Notes: generated from the letters alone by a model not told the origin. A DNA stretch of 64,000 nucleotides from Jiangella sp. DSM 45060 (GCF_900105175.1 NZ_LT629771.1:6344622-6408621); one strand, 5' to 3'. Counted from the stretch's first letter, positions 41,217 to 50,829 are shown. A program made the numbers and translations.

Positions 41217-42167
41217 TCACGCCGAGCGGAGGAACCGCTCACCCAGGTCGCGCAGGTAGCCGCGCAGCTCGGCCGGCTCGATGACGTCGAACTCGGCGTC
41301 GATGGCGCCGAGCATGAAGGCCGGCCAGTCCAGCGTGTCGACGTTCATGGTGAACCGGCAGGACGCCGGGCCGGTCGGCTCGACCGACCCCCAGTTCGCT
41401 ACCTGCCGCTCGACCTCGCCCGCCGGCGCCCGGGCGTCGACGACGACGCGGTAGCGGGTCGGCACCGCGGCCAGCCGCTCGTGTACGAACGTCGCGGCGT
41501 CGGCGGCCGGCAGCTCGCGCGGCCGGAACCGGGCGCCGGTCGCGACCGGCTCGGTCAGGCGGTCGACCCGGAACGTGCGCCAGTCGTGCCGCTCGACGTC
41601 CCAGGCGACGAGGTACCAGCGGCGCCCGCGCGACACCAGCCGGTATGGCTCGACCAGCCGGCCGGTCCCGGCGCCGTCGCGTGACGTGTACCGGAACCGC
41701 AGCCGCTCGTCGTCGCGGCAGGCCTGCGCGATGACAGTGAGCGCGTCGGAGTCGACCCGCGGCCCGCCTACGGAGAACGACGGAACGGTGTACGTGTGCA
41801 GTGCGTCGACCCGCCGGCGCAGCCGCGGCGGCAGCACCTGCACCACCTTGGCCAGCGCCCGCACCGACGTCTCCTCGATGCCGCCGACACCACCGCCCGC
41901 GGCCGTGCGCAGGCTGACCGCGATGGCCACCGCCTCCTCGTCGTCCAGCAGCAGCGGCGGCAGCGCGGCGCCGGCCTGCAGCTGATAACCACCGGCCACG
42001 CCGCGCGCCGCGTCGACCGGGTAGCCCAGCTCGCGCAGCCGGTCGACGTCGCGGCGCAGCGTGCGCGGGCTGACGCCGAGCTTGCCGGCCAACTCCTCCC
42101 CCGGCCAGTAGCGATGCGTCTGCAGCAGCGACAGCAGCCGCAGCATCCGGGCACTCGTGTTCGCCAT
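41217..42167 (-). CDS. YafY-type HTH/WYL regulator
   Basis: 316 residues: HTH_11 (ELAGKLGVSPRTLRRDVDRL), conserved ALPPLLLDDEEAVAIAVSL linker, WYL domain (RFRYTSRDGAGTGRLVEPY and RRWYLVAWDVERHDWRTFRV) and a WCX region. It is the uninterrupted paralogue of the repeat-interrupted regulator at 19453. Divergent from the ABC exporter genes with about 60 bp between starts, so it is their likely regulator. Effector unknown. Confidence 0.88.
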   Translation of the reverse strand: MANTSARMLRLLSLLQTHRYWPGEELAGKLGVSPRTLRRDVDRLRELGYPVDAARGVAGGYQLQAGAALPPLLLDDEEAVAIAVSLRTAAGGGVGGIEETSVRALAKVVQVLPPRLRRRVDALHTYTVPSFSVGGPRVDSDALTVIAQACRDDERLRFRYTSRDGAGTGRLVEPYRLVSRGRRWYLVAWDVERHDWRTFRVDRLTEPVATGARFRPRELPAADAATFVHERLAAVPTRYRVVVDARAPAGEVERQVANWGSVEPTGPASCRFTMNVDTLDWPAFMLGAIDAEFDVIEPAELRGYLRDLGERFLRSA

Positions 42168-42229
42168 GTCTTCAGCGTCCTCGCAATTGAGGTCAGAAAG
42201 TGGCCGGAATGGATTCTAGCGTGGTTCCC

Positions 42230-43222
42230 ATGACCGACACCATGATCCAGACCACGGGCCTGACCAGGCACTTCACGGTCAAGAAGGACGTCGTCGAGGC
42301 CGTGCGCGGGCTCGACCTGCACGTCGCGGAGGGCGAGCTGGTCGCCCTGCTCGGACCGAACGGCGCCGGCAAGTCGACGACGCTGCGCATGCTCACGACG
42401 CTGATCCCGCCGACCTCCGGCACCGCGACGGTGGCCGGCTACGACGTCGTCGAGCGGCAGCGCGAGGTGCGCCGGGTCATCGGCTACATCGGCCAGGGCA
42501 ACGGCGCCGCGCACGCCCAGCGCGGCCGCGACGAGCTGGTCAGCCAGGGCCGGGCGTACGGCATGAGCGTGCACGACGCGAAGGCGCGGGCGGACGAGCT
42601 GGTCGCGTCGCTGGACCTCGCCGCCGTCGCGGACCGGCCGGTGTCGTCGCTGTCCGGCGGGCAGAAGCGCCGGCTCGACATCGCGATGGGCCTCATCCAC
42701 GCGCCCCGGCTGCTGTTCCTGGACGAGCCGTCCACCGGACTGGACCCGCAGAACCGGGCCAACCTGCAGGAGCACATCCTGAAACTGCGCGCCGAGCACG
42801 GCACGACGATCGTGCTGACGACGCACTACCTCGACGAGGCCGACGCGATGGCCGAGCGGGTCATCGTCATCGACCACGGCACCGTCATCGCCGACGACAC
42901 CCCGGCCCGGCTCAAGGCCGAGCACGCGGGCGACCTCATCACGCTCGGCTTCGGCTCCGGCGGCGACGCGGGACGAGCGGCCGCGCGGCTGTCGTCGCTG
43001 TCCGGCGCGACCGTCTCGGCCGGTGGCGCGACGGTCGAGGTGCGGGTCGCCGGCGGGCCGCGGCTGGTCCCGGGGATCCTCCGCGACCTCGACGCCGCCG
43101 GCATCGCCGTCGAGTCCACCGCCGTCAACCGGCCCACCCTCGACGACGTCTTCCTCAACCTCACCGGGCGCAGCCTGCGCGAGGGCGTCGTCACCACGTC
43201 GACCGAGGAGGTCGCGGCATGA
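42230..43222 (+). CDS. ABC transporter ATP-binding subunit, DrrA-like
   Basis: 330 residues. Walker A GPNGAGKSTTLRML, signature LSGGQKRRLDIAMGL, Walker B LLFLDEPSTGLDPQ and the H-loop LTTHYLDEADAMAERV are complete, and the C-terminal extension of the daunorubicin-resistance (DrrA) type is present, ending PTLDDVFLNLTGRSLRE. It powers the ABC-2 permease encoded with a 4-nt overlap. ATG 42230 is 7 nt after TAGCGT. Likely drug or lipid export, controlled by the divergent WYL regulator. Confidence 0.92.
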   Translation: MTDTMIQTTGLTRHFTVKKDVVEAVRGLDLHVAEGELVALLGPNGAGKSTTLRMLTTLIPPTSGTATVAGYDVVERQREVRRVIGYIGQGNGAAHAQRGRDELVSQGRAYGMSVHDAKARADELVASLDLAAVADRPVSSLSGGQKRRLDIAMGLIHAPRLLFLDEPSTGLDPQNRANLQEHILKLRAEHGTTIVLTTHYLDEADAMAERVIVIDHGTVIADDTPARLKAEHAGDLITLGFGSGGDAGRAAARLSSLSGATVSAGGATVEVRVAGGPRLVPGILRDLDAAGIAVESTAVNRPTLDDVFLNLTGRSLREGVVTTSTEEVAA

Positions 43223-43971
43223 GCGGCACCACCATGATCACCGACACCGTCACCGTCTTCAGCCGCGAGCTGCGGCCGGTCCTGCGCGACCCGTTCTCCG
43301 TCGTGTTCAGCATGATCCAGCCGCTGGTGTTCCTCGGGCTGTTCGCGCCGCTGCTGCCCGAGGTCGAGGGCGGCTCCGCGCTGCAGTGGTTCGTGCCCGG
43401 CATCGTGGTGATGTCGTGCCTGTTCAGCACGTCGTTCACCGGGTCGAACCTGCTGTTCGAGATCCAGACCGGCGCGCACGAGCGCATGCTGGTGACGCCG
43501 CTGCGGCGGCCGGCGCTGATCGTCGGGCGGGCGTTGAAGGAGATCGTCCCGATGATCGTGCAGACGCTGATCATCGTGCTGGTCTGCGTGCCGTTCGGCT
43601 TCGACCTGCACGTCCTGGGCGTCCTGACCGGCGTGGCCATCCTCGCCGTCATGGCGGTCGGGCTGGGTGCGCTGTCGTACACCCTGGCGCTGGCGTCGAA
43701 GAACACCGAGTGGCTGTTCTGGACCGTGCAGCAGACGGTGCTGTTCCCGCTGTTGCTGCTGGCCGGCATCCTGCTCCCGGTCGACGACGGACCCGGCTGG
43801 CTGCGGGCGCTGTCCAGCGCGAACCCGCTGACCTACGTCGTCGACGCGGAACGGGCCCTGTTCAACGGCGAGTTCCCGGCGTCGACCGTCCTCGCGGCCG
43901 TCGTCGCCTCGGTCGTGGTCGCGGCCCTCGGCCTGGCGGTGGGCACCCGGGCGATGCGCCGCTCGTCCTGA
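43219..43971 (+). CDS. ABC-2 type transporter permease, DrrB-like
   Basis: 250-residue membrane protein with about six helices. It contains the ABC-2 pattern FSRELRPVLRDPFSVVFSMI with FLGLFAPLL at the N-terminus, NLLFEIQTGAHERMLVTPLR as the coupling region, and late LFPLLLLAGILLPVDDGPGW with SANPLTYVVDAERALFNG. Its ATG overlaps the ATPase stop by 4 nt, so the two subunits form one exporter. Substrate not predictable. Confidence 0.9.
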   Translation: MSGTTMITDTVTVFSRELRPVLRDPFSVVFSMIQPLVFLGLFAPLLPEVEGGSALQWFVPGIVVMSCLFSTSFTGSNLLFEIQTGAHERMLVTPLRRPALIVGRALKEIVPMIVQTLIIVLVCVPFGFDLHVLGVLTGVAILAVMAVGLGALSYTLALASKNTEWLFWTVQQTVLFPLLLLAGILLPVDDGPGWLRALSSANPLTYVVDAERALFNGEFPASTVLAAVVASVVVAALGLAVGTRAMRRSS

Positions 43972-43984
43972 CCGTCCGACGAGG

Positions 43985-45340
43985 TCAACTCCCGGTCAGG
44001 TGCGGGGCGGGGAACACCCCGCCGGGGTCGCGGTCCCGCTTGATCGCGGCCAGCCGGTCCAAGGTCGGCGCCCGGAACGCCTCGGGCGCCAGCCCGGCCG
44101 CGGCCGGGCCGCCGGTGAAGTTGAGGAACCGCAGGCCGGTGCCCCGGGGCGCCAACGCGGCCAGCACGGCGGCACCGGCGGCCGGACCCACGCCGACGGC
44201 GGCCACGCTGAACGCGGCGTCGTCGTGGTCGAGGGCGCGCGGGTGCCGCGGCGGACGAGCCAGTGCACCGCCCAGTTGCCGGACGTCGACCATGATCAGG
44301 CCGTCGGCGGACGCGTCCGGCCCGGCCGCCGCCAGCAGGGCGTCGGCCGCGGCCGCGTCGAACGAGCCGAGCATGAGCGAGCGCTCGTCGTAGCCGATCG
44401 GCTCGGTCGGGTCGTTGTAGACGGCGGCGATGCCGGCCGGCGGCAGCGCCGCGACGGTGTCGAGGATCCGGGGTCCGGCGCCGCGCAGCGGCCGCACCAG
44501 CTCCTCGCCCTCGTCGGCGGGGCCGGCGTAGGCGACGCGCACGTGCACCGTGAGCCGGCCGCGCAACGGCTCGGGCACGCCGGGCATGTCGGGCAGCCGC
44601 ACCAGCCCGACCGACGAGTTCAGCTCGTCAGGCAGCCGCGTGACCCAGTCGCGCCACGCGTGCACCACGTCGGCGGCCCGATCGGCGCCGAAGACCAGCG
44701 CGCCGCCATACAGCCGCGGCAGCGCCACCAGCTCGATCTCCAGCGCCGTCACGACGCCGAAGCCGCCCTTGCCACCGCGCAACGCCCAGAACAGATCGGC
44801 GTTCTCGTCCGGACCGACGGCGACCAGCGCGCCGTCCGCGGTGACCACCTCCAGCCGCCGGATCCGGTCCGCGGCCCAGCCGAACGTCCGGCCGAGCACC
44901 GGCAGCCCGCCGCCGAGCGTGTAGGAGACGGCACCGACCAGCGGCGACGACCCGTTCAACGGCGCCAGCCCGGCGTCCGCGGCCGGCTCGATGACCTGGT
45001 GCCACCGCACGCCGGCGTCGATCCGCGCCACGCGGGCGTCCCGGTCGACGTGCACGCCGTCCAGCCGCCGGGTGGAGATCAGCAGCCCGCCGTCCAGCGG
45101 GACGACGGCGCCGTGACCGGTGGCCTGCGCGACCACCGGAAGGCCGCGCTCGGCGGCGAAGCGCACCGCCGCGGCGACGTCGTCCGCCGAGGTCGCGCCC
45201 ACCACCACGTCGGGACGGTGGTCGACCGTGAGGTTGAAGCCGGACCGCTCGTCGTCGTACCGGTCCTGGCCCGGCAGCAGCACGGGCCCGTCGATGCGGC
45301 GGGCGAGGTCGGCGACCGCCGGCCGCGGTGTCGTGTTCAT
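43985..45340 (-). CDS. FAD-binding oxidoreductase (berberine-bridge-like)
   Basis: 451 residues: a PCMH-type FAD domain (FNLTVDHRPDVVVGATSADD, then VVAQATGHGAVVPLDGGLLI with the bonding-type His) and GAVSYTLGGGLPVLGRTFGW, followed by a substrate domain and a C-terminal BBE motif region (FLNFTGGPAAA). No second covalent-linkage cysteine (GxCxxV type) is evident, so FAD is probably attached once via His or not at all. Oxidises sugars or alkaloid-like compounds; substrate unknown. Divergent from the LysR gene, its likely regulator. Confidence 0.85.
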   Translation of the reverse strand: MNTTPRPAVADLARRIDGPVLLPGQDRYDDERSGFNLTVDHRPDVVVGATSADDVAAAVRFAAERGLPVVAQATGHGAVVPLDGGLLISTRRLDGVHVDRDARVARIDAGVRWHQVIEPAADAGLAPLNGSSPLVGAVSYTLGGGLPVLGRTFGWAADRIRRLEVVTADGALVAVGPDENADLFWALRGGKGGFGVVTALEIELVALPRLYGGALVFGADRAADVVHAWRDWVTRLPDELNSSVGLVRLPDMPGVPEPLRGRLTVHVRVAYAGPADEGEELVRPLRGAGPRILDTVAALPPAGIAAVYNDPTEPIGYDERSLMLGSFDAAAADALLAAAGPDASADGLIMVDVRQLGGALARPPRHPRALDHDDAAFSVAAVGVGPAAGAAVLAALAPRGTGLRFLNFTGGPAAAGLAPEAFRAPTLDRLAAIKRDRDPGGVFPAPHLTGS

Positions 45341-45392
45341 GTCCCGATCCCACCCGAGCCCGGCCGCACGGACCAGGCCGAGGGGACACGTA

Positions 45393-45404
45393 CAGTGATC
45401 ACTG
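45393..45404. promoter_or_regulatory. Perfect palindrome CAGTGATCACTG, probable LysR site
   Basis: 12-bp perfect palindrome midway between divergent starts of the FAD oxidase (45340) and the LysR regulator (45429). It contains a T-N-A style centre as LysR sites do. The regulator most probably binds it to control both directions. Confidence 0.55.
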
Positions 45405-45428
45405 ACCGTGATGAATCTGGGGAGGTCC

Positions 45429-46331
45429 GTGGAGCTGCGGCAGCTCGCGTACTTCGTCGCCATCGCCGACGAAGGCGGGTTCGCGCGCGCCGCCGAGGCC
45501 CTGCACATCGGCCAGCCCGCCGTCAGCCAGCAGCTGCGCCGCCTGGAGCGAGAGCTCGGCGTCGTGCTGTTCGAGCGGACCACCCGGCGGGTCCGGCTGA
45601 CCGCCGAGGGCGCCCGCCTGCTGCCGGAGGCGCGGGCCGTGCTCGCCGCGGCGGAGCGCACCCGGCGACTGGCCGCCGAGCTCGCCGGCGCCGGCTCGCT
45701 GCGGCTCGGCACCAGCCCCGCGCCCGGCCGCCGGCTGCCCGGCCTGCTCGCCGCGATCGCCGCCCGCGCGCCGGACCTGCGCGTCCAGCTGAGCACGGTG
45801 AAGCTGGCCGACCGGCTGGCGTCCGTGCGCTCCGGCGTGCTCGACGCCGCCTTGGTCCGCGATGTCGCCCACGCACCGGATCTGGAGCTGCTCGCGCTCT
45901 GGACCGACCCCGTCGTGGTCGCCCTGCCCGACGGGCACCCACTCGCCGCGAACGAGACGGTGCGGCTCGACGACCTCGGCGACCTGCCGGTCCGGCTGGC
46001 CGATCCGCGCGCCAACCCGCCGTTTCACCGGCTGGTGACCGGGGCGTTCGAGGCGGCCGGCATCGACCCGCCGGCCGGTCCGCCGTTCACGTCCCTGCGC
46101 GAGACCATCGCCGACCTCGCCCACGCCGCACCGTCGTGGACGCTGTTCTACGAGGTCGGCCCGGCACCGCCGATGCCGGGCGTCGCCTATCGCCGGCTCG
46201 CCGCACCGGTCTCGACGACCTACCTCGCCGTGCCGGCCGGCCCGCCGTCGCCGGCGATCCGGCAGCTGCTGGCCGCCACCCGCGACCTCGAGCGCGAGAG
46301 TGCGGTAGGACTGACGGCATGGGTGAGCTGA
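45429..46331 (+). CDS. LysR-family transcriptional regulator
   Basis: 300 residues. Winged helix at residues 1-60 (ELRQLAYFVAIADEGGFARA then LHIGQPAVSQQLRRLERELG), linker helix (AEGARLLPEARAVLAAAERT) and a two-lobed effector domain (SLRLGTSPAPGRRLPGLLAA onward). GTG 45429 places the HTH at the N-terminus as in the family and follows GGGGAGG; ATG 45411 would add six residues. Divergent from the FAD oxidase. Its 3' end overlaps the GNAT gene by 13 nt. Confidence 0.88.
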   Translation: MELRQLAYFVAIADEGGFARAAEALHIGQPAVSQQLRRLERELGVVLFERTTRRVRLTAEGARLLPEARAVLAAAERTRRLAAELAGAGSLRLGTSPAPGRRLPGLLAAIAARAPDLRVQLSTVKLADRLASVRSGVLDAALVRDVAHAPDLELLALWTDPVVVALPDGHPLAANETVRLDDLGDLPVRLADPRANPPFHRLVTGAFEAAGIDPPAGPPFTSLRETIADLAHAAPSWTLFYEVGPAPPMPGVAYRRLAAPVSTTYLAVPAGPPSPAIRQLLAATRDLERESAVGLTAWVS

Positions 46332-46855
46332 GCGTCGAGCTGCTCGGGCCGGCCGCGGCTGGCGACGCCGGGCTGGTCGAGGCGCTCGCCGCGCTGGTCA
46401 ACGAGGTCTACGCCGACTCCGAGACCGGGCTGTGGCTCGACGGCGCCAGCCGGACGTCCGCGGCCGAGATCGCGGGGTTCGTGCGGGCCGGCGAGATCGC
46501 CGTCGCCCGCGACGAGGGCCGCACCGTCGGGTGCGTCCGGATCCAGCGCTGGGACGACGCCACGGGCGAGTTCGGCCTGCTCGCCGCCGATCCGGACCAC
46601 CGCGGCAGCGGCGTCGGGCGGGCGCTGGTGCGCTTCGCCGAGGACCGCAGCCGCGACGAAGGCCGCACGACGATGCGGCTGGAGCTGCTGGTGCCGCGCA
46701 CCTGGACGCACCCGGCGAAGGCGTTCCTCGCCCAGTGGTACGAGCACATCGGCTACCGGGTGGTCCGCCGCGGCACCATCGACGAGGACTATCCGCACCT
46801 GGCGCCGCTGCTGGCCACGCCGTGCGACTTCCTCGTCTGGCACAAGCCTCTCTAG
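46319..46855 (+). CDS. GNAT-family N-acetyltransferase
   Basis: 178 residues. The acetyl-CoA binding segment is LLAADPDHRGSGVGRALVRF (RGxGxG/A) after GCVRIQRWDDATGEFG, and a late FLAQWYEHIGYRVVRRG helix-strand pair matches GNAT motif B. ATG 46319 lies inside the end of the LysR gene, so the two are co-transcribed. The stop overlaps the convergent methyltransferase by 3 nt. Substrate unknown. Confidence 0.86.
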   Translation: MGELSVELLGPAAAGDAGLVEALAALVNEVYADSETGLWLDGASRTSAAEIAGFVRAGEIAVARDEGRTVGCVRIQRWDDATGEFGLLAADPDHRGSGVGRALVRFAEDRSRDEGRTTMRLELLVPRTWTHPAKAFLAQWYEHIGYRVVRRGTIDEDYPHLAPLLATPCDFLVWHKPL

Positions 46856-47502
46856 CCGGTCTTCTGGAACACCAGGCAGTAGTCGCCGGTGAGCCACTCG
46901 GGCTGCTCGTCCCAGCACAGGAACGTCTCCTGCCGGAAGGTCAGGTGCCGGCCGACGATGGCGCCGACGTCCCAGGCGAGGGTGGTGGCGACGCCGTCGT
47001 CGATCATGTTGCCGACGTTGAGGACCAGGTGGCCCCACGGCCGCAGCAGCCCGGCGACCTGGCCGAAGATGCGGTCCAGCTCGCCGAGGTAGGTCTGGTA
47101 GTCGCCGTCGAGGGTCTCGTAGGCGTTGAGCGGGTTCTCCGGGTGGTTCTTCAGCGTCATGTACGGCGGCGACGTCAGGCACAGGTCGACCGGACGGGCG
47201 ACCAGCGTCGCGACCTCGCGGGCGTCGCCGTCGATGACCTCGCCGGCGCCGTCGAGCCGGCGGCGGATCATCTCCGCCCGCTCCGGCAGCAGCTCGATGC
47301 CCAGGCCGGACCGGCCCATCCGCTCCGCGACGACCAGCGTGGTGCCGAACCCGGCGAACGGGTCGAGCACCAGCTGACCGGGCAGGGAGTACTCGGCGAT
47401 GACCGTCTCGGCCAGGTTCTCGGTGAAGTGGACGTTCTCGTCGGCCTCCGCGTAACGCTCGCTGACGAGGTCGTCCATCCACTGTTGCAGCCAGGGCCTC
47501 AT
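46852..47502 (-). CDS. Site-specific DNA methyltransferase, solitary
   Basis: 216 residues with amino-methyltransferase motifs: SAM-binding DPFAGFGTTLVVAERMGRSG and catalytic TSPPYMTLKNHPENP (SPPY form of motif IV). The order (SPPY after DPFAGFGTT in this protein) is that of one DNA N4/N6 methyltransferase class. No restriction gene or specificity subunit is adjacent, so this is an orphan modification enzyme, or possibly acts on RNA. ATG 47502. Divergent from alditol oxidase. Confidence 0.82.
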   Translation of the reverse strand: MRPWLQQWMDDLVSERYAEADENVHFTENLAETVIAEYSLPGQLVLDPFAGFGTTLVVAERMGRSGLGIELLPERAEMIRRRLDGAGEVIDGDAREVATLVARPVDLCLTSPPYMTLKNHPENPLNAYETLDGDYQTYLGELDRIFGQVAGLLRPWGHLVLNVGNMIDDGVATTLAWDVGAIVGRHLTFRQETFLCWDEQPEWLTGDYCLVFQKTG

Positions 47503-47565
47503 ACGGACATCTTGCCGACCCGGGCGGCGCGGCGTCGCCGCGACCCGGCACGTACGCTGCACGCT

Positions 47566-48813
47566 GTGAGCGCGGAACGGACGAACTGGGCGGGCAACCT
47601 CACCTACGGCGCGACCCGCGTCCACACCCCGTCGTCGGTCGAAGAACTGCAGGACGTCGTCGCGCGCACCACGCGCATCCGGGCCCTGGGCAGCCGGCAC
47701 TCGTTCAGCGACGTCGCCGACACCACCGGTGAGCTGGTGTCCGTCGCCGGGCTGCCGCCACGGGTCGACGTCGACACGGCGGCCCGGACGGTGACGGTCG
47801 CGGCCGGGCTGCGCTACGGCGACCTCGCCGAGCAGCTGCACCGTCAGGGCTGGGCGCTGCACAACCTCGGTTCGCTGCCACACCTCTCGGTGGCCGGCGC
47901 GGTCGCGACGGCCACGCACGGCTCCGGTGACGGCAACGGCAACCTCGCGACGGCGGTCGCGGCGCTGCACCTGGTGCGGGCCGACGGCGAGCTGGTGACG
48001 CTGCGCCGGGGCGAGCCGGACTTCGACGGCGCCGTGGTGGCGCTCGGCGCGCTCGGGGTCGTGGTGGCGGTGACGCTGGACGTCGTGCCCGCGTTCGACG
48101 TCCGGCAGGTGGTCTACGACGACCTCGCGCTGGACACCGTCGGCGAGCGGTTCGACGACATCTTCGCCGCCGCGTACAGCGTCAGCGTCTTCACCGACTG
48201 GGCCGGGACGACGCGCGGCTGGGTCAAGCACCGCGTCGGCGACGGCGACTGGACGCCGGACCCGGCGTGGATGGGCGCCCGCCCGGCCGACGGCCCGCGC
48301 AACCCGGTCCCCGGCATGCCCGCCGTCAACTGCACCGAGCAGCTCGGCGTGCCCGGCCCGTGGTACGACCGGCTGCCGCACTTCCGGCTCGAGTTCACCC
48401 CGAGCAGCGGCGAAGAGTTGCAGTCGGAGTTCCTGGTCCCGCGCGCCCACGGCGTCGCGGCGTTCAGCGCCGTCGCGGCGCTGGCCGGGCACATCGCACC
48501 GGTGCTGCAGATCTGCGAGCTGCGCACCGTCGCCGCCGACGACCTGTGGCTCAGCCCGTCCTACGGCCGCGACGTCGTGGGCATCCACTTCACCTGGCGC
48601 AAGGACCCCGAGGGCGTCGCGCCGGTGCTCGCGCGGATCGAGCGTGCGCTGTCGCCGTACGAGCCGCGGCCGCACTGGGGCAAGCTGTTCACCGTCGCGC
48701 CCGGGCAGGTGCGCGAGCGGTATCCGCGGCTGGCCGACTTCCGCCGGCTGCGCGGCGAGTACGACCCCGACGGCCGCTTCGGCAACGCCTTCACCGCCCG
48801 TTACCTGGGTTGA
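47566..48813 (+). CDS. aldO: Alditol oxidase
   Basis: 415 residues, closely following Streptomyces coelicolor alditol oxidase AldO in length and blocks: TNWAGNLTYGA at the N-terminus, RALGSRHSFSDVAD containing the His that carries covalent FAD, GSLPHLSVAGAVATATHGSG, VPGMPAVNCTEQLGVPGPW and a C-terminal RPHWGKLFTV. It oxidises alditols such as xylitol or sorbitol to aldoses with release of peroxide. GTG 47566 is 7 nt after TACGCT. No alditol transporter adjoins it. L-gulono-lactone oxidase-like activity is the alternative. Confidence 0.9.
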   Translation: MSAERTNWAGNLTYGATRVHTPSSVEELQDVVARTTRIRALGSRHSFSDVADTTGELVSVAGLPPRVDVDTAARTVTVAAGLRYGDLAEQLHRQGWALHNLGSLPHLSVAGAVATATHGSGDGNGNLATAVAALHLVRADGELVTLRRGEPDFDGAVVALGALGVVVAVTLDVVPAFDVRQVVYDDLALDTVGERFDDIFAAAYSVSVFTDWAGTTRGWVKHRVGDGDWTPDPAWMGARPADGPRNPVPGMPAVNCTEQLGVPGPWYDRLPHFRLEFTPSSGEELQSEFLVPRAHGVAAFSAVAALAGHIAPVLQICELRTVAADDLWLSPSYGRDVVGIHFTWRKDPEGVAPVLARIERALSPYEPRPHWGKLFTVAPGQVRERYPRLADFRRLRGEYDPDGRFGNAFTARYLG

Positions 48814-48861
48814 CGTCGCCGGTCACGGAACCGGCGGCGCACCATCGCCGTCGAATCGGTC

Positions 48862-50829
48862 ATGAGACGGTGGTTTGCCGGCCTTGTCACCTTGGGCATG
48901 CTCGCCGGTTGCTCGATCGGTGCTGACGACGAAGACGGTGCGATCGCCGTCATGGGGCTGACGCCGTTCGACGCGTGCGAAGACGTCCTGGACCACCTGA
49001 AGACGGAAGCGGGCGAACGGGTCGGCCCGTGGGGGCTGGGCGGCCTGACCGAGGCCTACGCGGCCGACGGCGGCGCCGAGGACACCGCGGCCCTCGCCGT
49101 GCCGGAGGCCGCCGGCCGCGACGACAGCGGCGGCGCCCAGTCGCACTCCACCACGAACGTGCAGGAGGCCGGCGTCGACGAACCCGACGTCGCCAAGACC
49201 GACGGGCGGCTCCTGGTCACCACGACCGGCGGCGACCTGCGCATCGTCGACGTCACCGACGACGCCCCGCGGCAGGTCGGGCGGCTGGCGCTCACCGATC
49301 CGGCCGCGAAACCGGCGCCCGGCCGGATGATCGCCCCGGAGATCGCGCCCGAGTACGTCGACGCCTCGGTGTTCCTGGCCGGTGACCGCGTCGTCGCCCT
49401 CGTGCGGCAGAGCCCGATGATCGCCTACGACGCGATGACCAGCTACTACCCCGGCCCGGTGACGTCCACGACCGCGGTCCTGCTGATCGACATCTCCGAT
49501 CCCGCCGAGCCGGTGGTCGAGTCGCGGCTGCAGGTCGACGGCGACTACCTCGACGCCCGCATGGTCGACGGCACCGTCCGGCTGGTCGTCAGCTCCTCCC
49601 CCACCATCGAGTTCCCGATGACGGAGGAGGACGCGAACCTGCCGGAGGACGAGCTGACCGAGCGAAACCGCGCGATCGTCGAGGAGTCCACCATTGCCGA
49701 CTGGCTGCCGTCGTACACGTTCACCAGCGGCGGCGGCGAGCCGGAGACCGGCCAACTGGTGAGCTGCGAGCAGGTGAGCCGCCCCGACGAGTTCGCCGGA
49801 TTCTCCCTGCTCAGCGTCCTGACCTTCGACCCGGACGACGGCCTCGGCACCGACGGCTCCGTGGGCGTGCTGACCGACGGCGACACCGTCTACGCCAGCC
49901 AGGACCGCCTGTACGTCGCGACGACGCGGTGGGGCGACCGGTTCGCGCCGGCCGACGACGCGATCCGCACCTTGCCCGGGCCCGGCGACATCACCACCGG
50001 CATCCACGCGTTCGACATCACCGGCAACGTCCCCGCGCGATACCTGGCCTCCGGTGAGGTCGAGGGGCGCATCCTCGGCCGGTACGCGATGTCCGAGCAC
50101 GAGGGCGTGCTGCGGGTCGCCACGACCATCGACTCGTGGACCGGAGAGACCGACACCAGCGAGAGCGTGCTCTACACACTCGAGGAGGGCGACGGCGAGC
50201 TGGTCCAGCTCGGGCAGGTCGGCGGGCTGGGCAAGGGCGAGCAGATCTACGCCGTCCGGTACTTCGGCGACACCGGGTACGTGGTCACGTTCCGGCAGGT
50301 CGACCCGCTCTACGTGCTCGACCTGTCCGACCCGGCGGCACCCGCCGTCACCGGCGAGCTGAAGATCACCGGATACTCCGCCTACCTGCACGACGCCGGC
50401 GACGACCGGCTCCTCGGCGTCGGCCAGGAGGCGACGGAGGACGGCATGGCGGTCGGCGCGCAGATCTCGCTGTTCGACGTCGCCGACGCCGCGGCGCCGG
50501 CCAAGCTCGACGGCCACGTCGTCCCGAACGCGTGGTCGCAGACCGAGTGGGACCCACAGGCGTTCCTGTTCTGGGAGGACACCGGGCAGGTCGTCGTGCC
50601 GATCGAGACGCAGACGGGACCCAGCGCCCTGGTCGTGCGGCTGGACGGCGACGCCGTCACCGAGCAGGGGCAGATCACCCGCACGGAGTCGCCGCGCGAC
50701 GGCTGGGCATCGCTGCGCCGCACGATCGTCGTCGGCGACACCCTCTACACCGTGTGGCACGACGGCGTGCAGGCCAACGGGCTGGCCGACCTGGAGCCGC
50801 GCGGCTGGGCCGGGTTCGCTCAGCCGTAG
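48862..50829 (+). CDS. Secreted beta-propeller lipoprotein
   Basis: 655 residues of the beta-propeller (PF09826-like) secreted family. Lipobox LVTLGMLAGCSI at Cys16; the propeller starts NVQEAGVDEPDVAKTDGRLL, the family's signature block, and continues with repeated xVYVxD-type blades (LYVLDLSDPAAPAVTGELKI, then a later ISLFDVADAAAPAKL). The C-terminus lies extracellularly. Role unknown; related proteins are predicted envelope-associated. ATG 48862. The stop overlaps the convergent lipoprotein gene by 10 nt. Confidence 0.87.
   Translation: MRRWFAGLVTLGMLAGCSIGADDEDGAIAVMGLTPFDACEDVLDHLKTEAGERVGPWGLGGLTEAYAADGGAEDTAALAVPEAAGRDDSGGAQSHSTTNVQEAGVDEPDVAKTDGRLLVTTTGGDLRIVDVTDDAPRQVGRLALTDPAAKPAPGRMIAPEIAPEYVDASVFLAGDRVVALVRQSPMIAYDAMTSYYPGPVTSTTAVLLIDISDPAEPVVESRLQVDGDYLDARMVDGTVRLVVSSSPTIEFPMTEEDANLPEDELTERNRAIVEESTIADWLPSYTFTSGGGEPETGQLVSCEQVSRPDEFAGFSLLSVLTFDPDDGLGTDGSVGVLTDGDTVYASQDRLYVATTRWGDRFAPADDAIRTLPGPGDITTGIHAFDITGNVPARYLASGEVEGRILGRYAMSEHEGVLRVATTIDSWTGETDTSESVLYTLEEGDGELVQLGQVGGLGKGEQIYAVRYFGDTGYVVTFRQVDPLYVLDLSDPAAPAVTGELKITGYSAYLHDAGDDRLLGVGQEATEDGMAVGAQISLFDVADAAAPAKLDGHVVPNAWSQTEWDPQAFLFWEDTGQVVVPIETQTGPSALVVRLDGDAVTEQGQITRTESPRDGWASLRRTIVVGDTLYTVWHDGVQANGLADLEPRGWAGFAQP

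Noticed and set aside
44000-46855. A 951-codon plus-strand frame
   Set aside because: It is antisense to the FAD oxidase and out of frame with LysR. Its last part is an artefact except where it coincides with the GNAT gene starting at 46319.
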